Below, piece by piece: positions 23,589 through 31,224 of a stretch of DNA of 48,101 nucleotides (positions are counted from its first letter, which is position 1; the number at the start of each line of letters is the position of its first letter). Origin of the DNA: JBMYTN01 sp049604415 (GTDB lineage: Bacteria; Pseudomonadota; Alphaproteobacteria; Rhodospirillales; Rhodospirillaceae); NCBI GenBank assembly GCA_049604415.1, contig JBMYTN010000032.1, forward strand, positions 1-48,101. Direction: 5' to 3'. Under the pieces are notes generated by a model that did no database searches, was not told the origin of the DNA, and saw nothing but the letters and a program-made list of their open reading frames with translations. The position numbers were made by a program, and so were the translations under genes.

Positions 23589-25130
23589 CTAGAAGATGAA
23601 GTCGCCCGCATCCAGTTCATTCATGCCAACCCCTTGCAGGGTCAGGCGACCGCCGCTGGCCAGGCTGTAATAGACATCGCCATTGGCGTTCAGGCCGCGG
23701 CCACCGGCTTCGAAGGCGTCCGGGTTGATGTTCTGGCCGCTCAGGTCGATACGGTCCTGGCCTTCATTGAAGTCGGTGATGGTCACATGCCCGGCATCCG
23801 CGCCGATGATGAAGGTATCGACCCCATCACCGCCGGACAGCCGGTCATGCCCGGCATCGGCGATCAGGACATCATCGCCAAAGCTGCCCCACAGGCTGTC
23901 ATTGCCTTGGCCACCGACCAGGACGTCATTGCCGAACTCACCATAGAGCCGGTCATGGCCGTCGCCGCCTTCGATATAATCGCTGTCGGAGCCGCCATAG
24001 GCCACGTCATCGCCGGAGCCGCCATAGAGCGCGTCATGGCCCCGCCCACCCAGCAGGATGTCATTGTCGGCTTCGCCATGCAGGATGTCATTGCCGTCAT
24101 CGCCATAAATCCGGTCGGCGCCGCTGCCGCCCCAGGCCTCGTCCATGTCACCGCCGCCCCGGATCACGTCATTGCCGGTATAGCCCCAGAGCTGGTCGCG
24201 GCCATTGCCACCATCGAGCTGGTCATTGCCGGTGCCGCCGCTGACAAAGTCATTGCCTTCGCCGCCATAGAGCAGGTCGTCGCCCGCATCGCCGGAGATG
24301 AAGTCATTGCCGTAGCCGCCTTCGATCATGTCCATATCGTTGCCGCCGAACAGCCAGTCATTGCCGACCTCGCCATAGATGAAGTCGATGCCGTCGCCGC
24401 CATGGATATCGTCATCGCCATTGAAGCCCCGGATCTCGTCGCTGCCCGCGCCGCCATTGATGAAATCCCGGCCCTCGCCGCCATTGATGGTGTCAGCCCC
24501 GTCGCCACCGTCGATGAAGTCGTCTCCGGCCGCGCCCCACAGGGTGTCATTGCCCGCCCCGCCAAAGACTTGGTCATTGCCGTCGCCGCCATTGACGGTG
24601 TCATGGCCGTCATTGCCATAGAGCGTGTCATTGCCGCTGCCGCCAAAGACATCGTCATTGCCCGCTCCGCCCCAGGCCTCGTCATCGCCTTGTTCGCCGC
24701 GCAGGATGTCGTCGCCATCGCCGCCATCCAGCACATCATTGCCGGTGCCGCCATTCAGATAGTCGTTGCCGCCATGGGCCTCCAGGACGTCATCGTCATC
24801 GCCGCCAAACATGCGGTCATAGCCGGAGCCGCCGATCAGCCAGTCATCGCCATCATTGCCATAGAGGCTGTTGCGGCCCTCGCCACCGACCAGGAAGTCA
24901 TCGCCGTCATTGCCATAGAGCACATCATTGCCCTTGCCGCCGTCCAGCACATCATTGCCCGCGCCGCCAAACAGGGTGTCATTGCCGCCAAAGCCGCCGA
25001 TCCAGTCATTGCCGGTCAGGCCATCGATGAAGTCGTCATATTTGGTGCCGTCGATGGTGTCATCGCCAAAGGTGGCGTTCTTGGGTTGGTCTTGATCGTC
25101 TTTGTTCAGGGGGGCGATAAACTTGGACAT
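23589..25130 (-). CDS. RTX calcium-binding protein 3 (type I secretion substrate)
   Basis: A 513-residue protein very close to RTX1. The N-terminus MSKFIAPLNKD differs by one residue over that span, the RTX nonapeptides follow in the same block order with about forty copies, and the C-terminal secretion region ends in MNELDAGDFIF. The ribosome-binding site (AGGAGACAAGAA before ATG) and the 29-bp promoter block are shared with RTX1, indicating duplication of a whole promoter-gene-terminator cassette. No enzymatic domain is visible. It is divergent from the GNAT acetyltransferase gene, and the intervening 361 bp hold four phased CRP-type sites. Calcium binding and secretion follow from the family; the biological role is unknown. 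Confidence 0.9.
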   Translation of the reverse strand: MSKFIAPLNKDDQDQPKNATFGDDTIDGTKYDDFIDGLTGNDWIGGFGGNDTLFGGAGNDVLDGGKGNDVLYGNDGDDFLVGGEGRNSLYGNDGDDWLIGGSGYDRMFGGDDDDVLEAHGGNDYLNGGTGNDVLDGGDGDDILRGEQGDDEAWGGAGNDDVFGGSGNDTLYGNDGHDTVNGGDGNDQVFGGAGNDTLWGAAGDDFIDGGDGADTINGGEGRDFINGGAGSDEIRGFNGDDDIHGGDGIDFIYGEVGNDWLFGGNDMDMIEGGYGNDFISGDAGDDLLYGGEGNDFVSGGTGNDQLDGGNGRDQLWGYTGNDVIRGGGDMDEAWGGSGADRIYGDDGNDILHGEADNDILLGGRGHDALYGGSGDDVAYGGSDSDYIEGGDGHDRLYGEFGNDVLVGGQGNDSLWGSFGDDVLIADAGHDRLSGGDGVDTFIIGADAGHVTITDFNEGQDRIDLSGQNINPDAFEAGGRGLNANGDVYYSLASGGRLTLQGVGMNELDAGDFIF

Positions 25131-25217
25131 TTCTTGTCTCCTAGACTTGGGTCATCCCGGCTCGACCGGGTGTTTCTCTCTGATGACCAAACTATGCGCC
25201 CAATGTCGGAGGGGTCC

Positions 25218-25233
25218 TGTGATGGAAGACACA
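25218..25233. promoter_or_regulatory. Imperfect CRP-type site near the RTX3 start
   Basis: TGTGATGGAAGACACA lies 84 bp from the nearest array site (start to start), exactly as the equivalent site does before RTX1, and about 88 bp upstream of the RTX3 ATG. It would be centred about 23 bp downstream of the inferred transcription start, so it may act as a roadblock or autoregulatory site. Confidence 0.45.
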
Positions 25234-25253
25234 AGCAAGTTCATTTTAAAAAG

Positions 25254-25282
25254 AATTAAATACATCGAATTTCGATCTATTT
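25254..25282 (-). promoter_or_regulatory. Core promoter block of RTX3 with 13-bp palindrome
   Basis: Identical over 29 bp to the block before RTX1. It includes palindrome ATCGAATTTCGAT (25264-25276) and candidate minus-strand -10 TTTAAT (25260 to 25255), placing the start near 25248 and the nearest CRP-type site at -61.5. Confidence 0.45.
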
Positions 25283-25301
25283 ATGTTTTGGTAATCTCTT
25301 G

Positions 25302-25410
25302 AGTGATCTCTATCACACTTGTGAGGTGCTTTTGTGATCGCCGTCACAGGCTTGAGAACACTTTGTGATCGCCGTCACAGGCTTGAGAACACTTTGTGAC
25401 CGCCATCACA
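25302..25410. promoter_or_regulatory. Array of four CRP-type sites at exact 31-bp spacing
   Basis: Sites start at 25302 (AGTGATCTCTATCACA), 25333 and 25364 (both TGTGATCGCCGTCACA) and 25395 (TGTGACCGCCATCACA). Each is 31 bp from the next, close to three helical turns. Relative to the inferred RTX3 start they lie at -61.5, -92.5, -123.5 and -154.5, classic class I positions. The last site is 82 bp before the divergent GNAT start, so that gene could also be affected. Confidence 0.7.
25333..25394. repeat. 31-bp perfect tandem repeat containing CRP-type sites
   Basis: 25333-25363 and 25364-25394 are identical 31-mers, each made of a 16-bp TGTGATCGCCGTCACA palindrome plus a 15-bp spacer. The third unit, from 25395, is diverged after its palindrome. 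The pattern indicates recent local duplication of an operator unit. Confidence 0.9.
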
Positions 25411-25491
25411 GCAGTCAGAGGGCAAATCCCTAAACGAAAGCCCATCTTTGTCTGAAGCGAGTGAATTTCATCGACGGAAAGGGAGCGAGCC

Positions 25492-26418
25492 ATGACCGAG
25501 GCACCAGAGCGCAATGACATGCCCGATGGCTTTGCCATTGACGCCATGACCCGGGCAGAGGCGCAGCAGCTGTTCGACTGGGCCGCTGCGGAGGGTTGGA
25601 ATCCCGGTTTGGCGGATCTAGACATCGCCTGGGCGACGGACCCGGACGCGTTCATTGCCCTGCGCGAAACCGCCACCGACGCGCTGGCCGGGGGCGGGAC
25701 CATTTTCCGCCATGGCCCAGGCTATGGGTTTATGGGGCTGTTCATCCTGCGCAGCGATCTGCGCCGCCAAGGCCTTGGCCAGCGGCTGTGGCACTGGCGG
25801 CGGGACCGTCTGCTGGCCCGCCTGGAATCTGGGGCGACCATCGGTATGGATGGAGTGTTCGAGATGGCTGCGTTTTACGAGCGCGGCGGGTTCGCTCCGG
25901 TCTATCGCGACCTTCGGTTCCAAGGCCTCGTTCCGACCTCCGTCTCTAGCTCTGGACCGCTGGAGGATCCGGTGGTCGCCCTCGGCCCCGGTGACTTGGC
26001 CGCCATCGAGGCTTTGGACCGCCGCTGTTTTCCCTGCCCGCGAACAGACTTTCTGGCCCGTTGGCTTGGCCAGCCCGGTGCAGTGCTGCGCGGCATCCGA
26101 GCCGATGCGTCTGAAGGCGCGACGGGCGATGCATTGGCGGCCTTTGGCATGACCCGTCCCTGTCGCAATGGCGTCAAGGTCGGCCCGCTTTATGCCGAAA
26201 CCCCGGATCAGGCCGAAGCGATCCTGAGGGCGCTGATGGCGGAGACCGGGGGGCTGCAAATGCAGTGGGATCTCCCGGAGGCCAACCCCGCCGCCGTGGC
26301 CCTGGCGCACAAAATTGGCTTTGAAGAGGTCTTTGGCTGCGTCCGGCAATATCACGGCCCCGCGCCGGACATCGCGCTCGGCCAGCTTTACGGCGTCACG
26401 TCGTTGGAGTTTGGGTAA
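25492..26418 (+). CDS. GNAT family N-acetyltransferase (two-domain, YitH-like)
   Basis: A 308-residue cytoplasmic acyltransferase. The N-terminal GNAT domain (about 11-145) contains the family signature AAAEGWNPGLADL (31-43) and the acetyl-CoA pyrophosphate loop RRQGLGQ (91-97). The C-terminal domain (about 160-305) is the second GNAT-like half typical of the YitH/Acetyltransf_18 group (FFxCPRTDFLARWL-like segment near 180, GPLYAETPDQAEAILRAL near 225). The substrate is unknown. AAGGGAG lies 7 nt before the ATG. The stop codon overlaps the 3' end of the convergent DUF2806 gene by 23 bp. The upstream region is shared with RTX3. Confidence 0.85.
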   Translation: MTEAPERNDMPDGFAIDAMTRAEAQQLFDWAAAEGWNPGLADLDIAWATDPDAFIALRETATDALAGGGTIFRHGPGYGFMGLFILRSDLRRQGLGQRLWHWRRDRLLARLESGATIGMDGVFEMAAFYERGGFAPVYRDLRFQGLVPTSVSSSGPLEDPVVALGPGDLAAIEALDRRCFPCPRTDFLARWLGQPGAVLRGIRADASEGATGDALAAFGMTRPCRNGVKVGPLYAETPDQAEAILRALMAETGGLQMQWDLPEANPAAVALAHKIGFEEVFGCVRQYHGPAPDIALGQLYGVTSLEFG

Positions 26419-27646
26419 ATTCCGCTGGCTCAAGATAGGGCGCTATATCCATCCAATCCTCTTCGCTGGGGTTATAGAGATGCGTTGGGACATAGCGGGT
26501 ACCGGTGACCTCAGAGCCCTTTCTGTGGTCTGAAAAGGGCTGCGGAACCGAAAAAAACACGGCGGCCCCGCGTTCGGAGAGTTCCTTGGCCCAGTGCTCA
26601 ATGATGGACTCTCTTATGGCGTGATCGGCATAGGGGCCCAGAGTTTCCAAATCGGTTTCTTCGAGCGTCGATTTCGCGGTCAGGTCATACAGAGTGGGCA
26701 CAACAATCGATCCAATTTCCCATCCCCGGGAGGTGAGAATGTTCCGATCCAGGGGCAGGCCTAGTCTGAGATTGTTGTGATCTTTCTCCTCGCCAAGAGC
26801 AATGCGATACAGAGTCCGCAGATAGCGCTGATTGATTGGCGAAGACTCGGCCAGCCATAAGTTTTCCAAGCTCGTCGTAATCTCAACACCAGGCTCGCCA
26901 ATTTTAAACTGATCAAGCTCAAAGAGCGTCCCTTGAACAAAGGCTTGGCTTTTCCAGAAGGTCAGCATGCCGCCCGGGACGTTGATATGTTCCTCCAAAT
27001 CCCGGACCCGTTTCAGGAGTCCGAGGTCTTCCAAGGCCAGGGTCTCCAGGCTGTTGATTTGAAACGAGGCTTCGGCATGGTCCTCCAGCCGCACATCCAT
27101 AATTTGCTGGCTGGCCAGATAAAGCTGCAGCGCCTTCTCGAAATGACGGGCCTGGTTTGGTTCGATCAGCCTTATGCAGTCCAGGGCAGCCTTGGAGATG
27201 ACCGGTTTGCCCTCGGTTGCTTGCTCGGTCAGGATCTTCGCCCAGAGCTTTTGGATCTCTTCATTGCCGACGTGCTGAGCGTAAGTCAGGAAGGCATTCA
27301 TCCAATCCTCGTCAATGGGCCGGGCTTGGGCACCATTGGCTTCGGCCTCTTCCGCATTGTCACTGGCGCGTGCCGCGATAGCCTCAAGATTGGTCTGATA
27401 TCGCATTTCTTGGGTCACCAGTCTTTGCGCGGCCCGATCCCGAGTGGTTGGAAGCGCCTCTCCACTCCTCAGCAGGTCCGCCTTGGCTTCGGCTTGGGCC
27501 AAGCGAAGGGTTTTGTAGGCCGCGACATCGGCTTCGGCTTTGCCAACCCTGCGGATTTGCCAAGGTTCCAAAGTGCTGCCAATTGCTTTGCTGAAAGCTC
27601 CAACAATCACTTCTGCCATCTTACCCAGGCCGGTCAGGTCTTCCAT
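26396..27646 (-). CDS. DUF2806 domain-containing protein
   Basis: A 416-residue, probably cytoplasmic protein of unknown function. I start at ATG 27646, preceded by GAGG; an in-frame TTG at 27670 is less likely. The conserved DUF2806 core (about 95-200) is visible as DEDWMNAFLTYAQHVGNEEI, LWAKILTEQ, KPVISKAALDCIRLIE and NQARHFEKALQLY. The first half is helical and charged; the C-terminal third is mixed alpha/beta. No transmembrane helix or catalytic motif is evident. The codon mix looks less GC-biased than in the neighbours, which may hint at a different history. It converges on the GNAT gene with a 23-bp 3' overlap. Confidence 0.7.
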   Translation of the reverse strand: MEDLTGLGKMAEVIVGAFSKAIGSTLEPWQIRRVGKAEADVAAYKTLRLAQAEAKADLLRSGEALPTTRDRAAQRLVTQEMRYQTNLEAIAARASDNAEEAEANGAQARPIDEDWMNAFLTYAQHVGNEEIQKLWAKILTEQATEGKPVISKAALDCIRLIEPNQARHFEKALQLYLASQQIMDVRLEDHAEASFQINSLETLALEDLGLLKRVRDLEEHINVPGGMLTFWKSQAFVQGTLFELDQFKIGEPGVEITTSLENLWLAESSPINQRYLRTLYRIALGEEKDHNNLRLGLPLDRNILTSRGWEIGSIVVPTLYDLTAKSTLEETDLETLGPYADHAIRESIIEHWAKELSERGAAVFFSVPQPFSDHRKGSEVTGTRYVPTHLYNPSEEDWMDIAPYLEPAEFTQTPTT

Positions 27647-27791
27647 CGTTACCTCATCGCATGCAGCCAATGGCTTTTAGACTAACGAAACACTATCCAG
27701 GGCGTAAAGTTGCCGATTTGAAATCCACCCGGCGTCTCGTTGCGTAGGTTGAATGACTGCCTCGTTCTGCCACCCGCTTCGGAGCCAACCC

Positions 27792-28541
27792 ATGTCGCCG
27801 CTGGATGCCACCCCTTCCGACAGCCTTGAGCCCCTGGAGCTCAGTTCCTTCCCCACCGGCGGCAGCGCCATTGTCATTGGCGCGTCCGGTGCCATTGGCG
27901 GGGCGCTGCTCGATCAGCTGCGGCCCAATGACCGCTTCACCCAAGTGCTGGGGTTCAGCCGCAGCGATGATACGGCGCTGGATCTGACCGACGAGGACAG
28001 CATCGCCCAGGCCGCCCATCTGATCGCCAAGGCCGGACCGCCGCGCCTGATCTTTGACGCCACCGGCTATCTCCATGACGAAACCCACGGGCCGGAAAAA
28101 ACCTGGAACGCCCTGGACCCCGACGCCTTAGCGAAAAACTTTGCCCTGAATTGCATCGGCCCGGCCCTGCTGATGAAACATCTGCTCCCCCTGCTGCCTC
28201 GGAAAGGCAAGGCCGTGTTCGCCACTCTGTCGGCCAAGGTCGGCAGCATTGAAGACAACCGGCTGGGTGGCTGGTATGGCTATCGAGCCTCCAAGGCGGC
28301 GCTGAACCAAATGGTGCGCTCTGCGGCCATCGAGTTGCATCGCCGCGCCCCGCAAGCGCTCTGTGTCGCCCTGCATCCGGGGACCGTGGCCAGCCGCCTG
28401 TCCGCGCCCTTCGCCAAAACCGGCCTGTCGGTGCAGCCCCCGGCGCAGGCTGCTCAAGCCCTGCTCCAGACCCTGGACGGCCTGGATGCTGAGGACACCG
28501 GTGGCTTCTTTGACCGCAGCGGCGCGCGCCTGCCCTGGTAG
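27792..28541 (+). CDS. Short-chain dehydrogenase/reductase (C-factor-like SDR)
   Basis: A 249-residue NAD(P)-dependent oxidoreductase. The Rossmann glycine motif GASGAIGG lies at about 26-33 and the catalytic YxxxK (YGYRASKAALNQM) at about 158-170. The Ser step probably lies in the preceding ATLSAKVGSI segment. A C-terminal LHPGTVASRLSAPF segment is typical of the subfamily. I prefer ATG 27792, with GGAG 7 nt upstream, to ATG 27753. It precedes DUF2256 and the FeS photolyase by 47 bp on the same strand. In my knowledge such SDRs often sit near bacterial cryptochrome/photolyase clusters, which suggests one operon. The substrate is unknown. Confidence 0.85.
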   Translation: MSPLDATPSDSLEPLELSSFPTGGSAIVIGASGAIGGALLDQLRPNDRFTQVLGFSRSDDTALDLTDEDSIAQAAHLIAKAGPPRLIFDATGYLHDETHGPEKTWNALDPDALAKNFALNCIGPALLMKHLLPLLPRKGKAVFATLSAKVGSIEDNRLGGWYGYRASKAALNQMVRSAAIELHRRAPQALCVALHPGTVASRLSAPFAKTGLSVQPPAQAAQALLQTLDGLDAEDTGGFFDRSGARLPW

Positions 28542-28588
28542 GGCGACCCGCCCCTCCCTTTCCCAAGATCTGACGAGGCGTCTGGCCC

Positions 28589-28768
28589 ATGGCGCGGATG
28601 CGCAAAAAAGCCGAACTGCCACAAAAGACCTGCCCGGCCTGCCTCCGCCCATTTTCTTGGCGGCGCAAATGGGCGCGGGATTGGGACAGCGTGGTCTATT
28701 GCTCGCAACGCTGCCGGTCCCAGGGCCGTCCCGGTTCCGCCCCCACACGCTCTGAGGGGCAGCCATGA
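28589..28768 (+). CDS. DUF2256 small zinc-ribbon-like protein
   Basis: A 59-residue protein recognised by the DUF2256 pattern. It has a basic N-terminus (MARMRKKAELPQK), then CPAC (15-18), a Trp-rich PFSWRRKWARDWDSV segment (21-35), and CSQRC (38-42), giving two Cys pairs able to bind a metal. Its stop overlaps the photolyase start by ATGA, so the two are translationally coupled. DUF2256 genes commonly neighbour iron-sulfur bacterial cryptochromes/photolyases, and that context is preserved here. The function is unestablished; a role in Fe-S or chromophore handling would be speculation. Confidence 0.88.
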   Translation: MARMRKKAELPQKTCPACLRPFSWRRKWARDWDSVVYCSQRCRSQGRPGSAPTRSEGQP

Positions 28769-30372
28769 CAGTGCCAGCAACAGCGGGGACCAGCCTGCGG
28801 GTGGTGCTGGGCGATCAGCTCAGCCGCGATCTCTCCGCCTTGCGCGACCTTGATCCGGCCCGGGATCGGGTGCTGATGATGGAGGTCCCGGAAGAAACCA
28901 CCGCTGTGGGTCACCACAAACAAAAGATCGTGCTGTTCCTGGCCGCCATGCGCCATTTCGCCGCCGCGCTGCAGGCCGAGGGCATTGGCGTCGACTATAT
29001 CGCGCTGGATGATCCGGACAATGCGGGCTCCTTCACCGCCGAGCTGGAGCGCGCCATTGCCCGCTACCGGCCCGAGCGGGTGGTCGTGACCCATCCCGGC
29101 GAATGGCGGGTGCTGCAAGCGGTCCAAGGCTGGACGGCGCAATTCGGTCTGCCGGTGGAGATCCGCGATGATGACCGGTTCTTTTGCAGCCTCGATTGGT
29201 TTGCCCGCTGGGCCGAGGGCCGCAAGACCTGGCGCATGGAGCATTTCTACCGCCCGATGCGCCGGGAGAGCGGCCTGTTGATGGAGGCCGACGGCCAGCC
29301 GGTGGGCGGTAAATGGAATTATGATGCGGACAACCGCAAGCGCCTGCCCAAGGGGCTGGTGCCGCCCCAGCGTTTGCGCTTTGCCCCGGACCCGATCACC
29401 GAGGAAGTCAAAGCCCTGGTCGCTGCCCGCCATGGCGAGAATTTCGGCAGCCTGGAAGACTTCGGCTGGCCGGTCACCCGGGCCCAGGCCCTGGAGGCCT
29501 TGGACCATTTCATCACCGATGCCCTGCCGGATTTTGGCACCTATCAGGACGCCATGGCCCGGGATGAGCCGTTCTTGTTTCACGCCCTGTTGGCCCCGGC
29601 GTTGAATATCGGTTTGCTGTCCCCGCGCGAGGTCTGCGCCCGGGCCGAGCAGGCGTTTCGCGATGGCGCGGCCCCGCTCAATGCCGTGGAAGGCTTTATC
29701 CGCCAGATCCTGGGCTGGCGGGAATATGTGCGAGGGATCTATTGGACCCTGATGCCGGATTATGGCCAGGGCAATGCGCTGGAGGCGACCCGGCCCTTGC
29801 CCGCGTTCTATTGGACCGGCGAGACCGATATGCGCTGCATGCGCTCGGTGATTGGCGCGACCGAACGCCATGCCTATTCGCACCATATCCAGCGTTTGAT
29901 GGTCACCGGCAATTTTGCCCTGCTGGCCGGGATTGATCCCCAGGAGGTTGAACGCTGGTATCTGGCAGTTTATGCCGATGCGTTGGAATGGGTGGAGATG
30001 CCCAACACCTTGGGCATGGCGCTGTTTGCCGATGGTGGGCGCATGGCCTCCAAGCCCTATGCGGCCTCCGGGGCCTATATCGACCGCATGTCCGATTTTT
30101 GCGGCCAATGCGTCTATGCGGTCAAACAGAAAACCGGCCCCGGAGCCTGTCCGTTCAACGCACTCTATTGGGCCTTCCTGATCCGCAATCAAAACCGGCT
30201 GGCGGACAATCCCCGGCTCGCCATGCCCTACCGCACCCTGCGCGGCTGGTCAGAGGACCAAAAGGCCGCCTATTTGGCGGATGCCGAACGCTTTCTGGCC
30301 AGAATGGATGCCGGGCTACCAGACGAAGGCGGGGATCATGGCGACGGGCGACAAACCATGTTTGGCCATTAG
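28765..30372 (+). CDS. phrB: Iron-sulfur (6-4) photolyase / FeS-BCP cryptochrome (PhrB-like)
   Basis: A 535-residue flavoprotein of the FeS-BCP group, which repairs (6-4) photoproducts with light and carries FAD, a lumazine-type antenna and a [4Fe-4S] cluster. The antenna domain starts LRVVLGDQLSRDL (residues 11-23) and the FAD-binding helical half includes GFIRQILGWREYVRG. The four cluster cysteines are C358, C446, C449 and C462. They have exactly the spacing of C350, C438, C441 and C454 in Agrobacterium PhrB, shifted by 8. It is coupled to DUF2256 upstream and its 3' end overlaps the convergent HAD gene by 57 bp. High confidence in the family; photolyase versus pure photoreceptor cannot be told from sequence. 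Confidence 0.93.
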   Translation: MTVPATAGTSLRVVLGDQLSRDLSALRDLDPARDRVLMMEVPEETTAVGHHKQKIVLFLAAMRHFAAALQAEGIGVDYIALDDPDNAGSFTAELERAIARYRPERVVVTHPGEWRVLQAVQGWTAQFGLPVEIRDDDRFFCSLDWFARWAEGRKTWRMEHFYRPMRRESGLLMEADGQPVGGKWNYDADNRKRLPKGLVPPQRLRFAPDPITEEVKALVAARHGENFGSLEDFGWPVTRAQALEALDHFITDALPDFGTYQDAMARDEPFLFHALLAPALNIGLLSPREVCARAEQAFRDGAAPLNAVEGFIRQILGWREYVRGIYWTLMPDYGQGNALEATRPLPAFYWTGETDMRCMRSVIGATERHAYSHHIQRLMVTGNFALLAGIDPQEVERWYLAVYADALEWVEMPNTLGMALFADGGRMASKPYAASGAYIDRMSDFCGQCVYAVKQKTGPGACPFNALYWAFLIRNQNRLADNPRLAMPYRTLRGWSEDQKAAYLADAERFLARMDAGLPDEGGDHGDGRQTMFGH

Positions 30373-31206
30373 GGTTGCGACCTTGGCCGGGTCGGCCTTC
30401 TCGCCATGGCGGATGCCCAAGGGCTGGGCGTTCAGCCCACCGGTGACCAGGATCCCATCGAGGCCGGAGGCCTCGGCCCCAGGCATGTCGGTGTGCAGGC
30501 CATCGCCGATCACCGCCACCTTGGCCTCCGGGCCGAGATCGAGCATTTCCAGTGCCAGATAATAGACCGCCGGATCGGGCTTGCCGCGATTGATCACCGT
30601 GCCGCCCATGGCGCTATAGGACTGGGCCAGCAATCCGGCGCACATTACCTTTTTGCCCTCGCGGATGACATATTGGTCCGGATTGGCGCAGACCATCGGC
30701 AGGTCCTTGGCCCGCATCCGCGCCATCAACGGCACATATTTTTCCACCGTGTCGCTTAAGTCCACCGGGCCGGTCATCAGCACCCAATCGGCCTCTTCTG
30801 GGCTGTCGACCTTGGTCATCGGCAGGCCATCCAGGGTGCCGTAATCCCGCTCCGGGCCAACCAGACAGACCTTGCTGCCCAGCGCAGCAAACTCGGGGTT
30901 TTTGCGCTGGGCCAGTTCCAGATTGACCGCATCGCCGCTGGTGATGATGCCCTTATAGAGGTCTTCGGGGATGCCCATGCCATCCATCAACGTGCTGACC
31001 ACCTGGGCTGGACGCGGTGCATTGGTCAACAGCACGACGGGCTTTTGCGCGGCTTTCAGGGCGGCGAGGCAGGACGCCGCGCCGGGATAGGCGGTCACCC
31101 CATCATGGATCACGCCCCAGAGGTCGAGGATGAAGCCGTCATAGCGCGCAGACAGCGGGGCGACGCCACTTAAGGCCTCAGGAGCTTTGGACGATCCGGC
31201 TGGCAT
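30316..31206 (-). CDS. TIGR01459-type HAD hydrolase (NagD-like)
   Basis: A 296-residue cytoplasmic HAD-superfamily phosphatase. Motif I is FILDLWGVIHDG, with probable nucleophile D28. The +2 Asp of the usual DxD is a Trp, which I believe is normal for this subfamily. Motif II is VLLTNAPRP, and the late motifs are GKPDPAVYYLALEML and VIGDGLHTDMPGA. A NagD-type cap fills the middle. The substrate is unknown, likely a phosphorylated sugar or nucleotide. It lies 18 bp after the pyrD stop, so it is the last gene of the DUF952-pyrD-HAD operon. Confidence 0.87.
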   Translation of the reverse strand: MPAGSSKAPEALSGVAPLSARYDGFILDLWGVIHDGVTAYPGAASCLAALKAAQKPVVLLTNAPRPAQVVSTLMDGMGIPEDLYKGIITSGDAVNLELAQRKNPEFAALGSKVCLVGPERDYGTLDGLPMTKVDSPEEADWVLMTGPVDLSDTVEKYVPLMARMRAKDLPMVCANPDQYVIREGKKVMCAGLLAQSYSAMGGTVINRGKPDPAVYYLALEMLDLGPEAKVAVIGDGLHTDMPGAEASGLDGILVTGGLNAQPLGIRHGEKADPAKVATLMAKHGLSPVAMIPAFVW

Positions 31207-31224
31207 ATCTTGTTTCTCACTTTC

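Noticed and set aside
19827..25130. Dense short DNA repeats resembling a CRISPR or tandem-repeat array
   Set aside because: The repetition follows a 27-bp codon period encoding RTX nonapeptides; there are no constant repeats with unique spacers and no cas genes.
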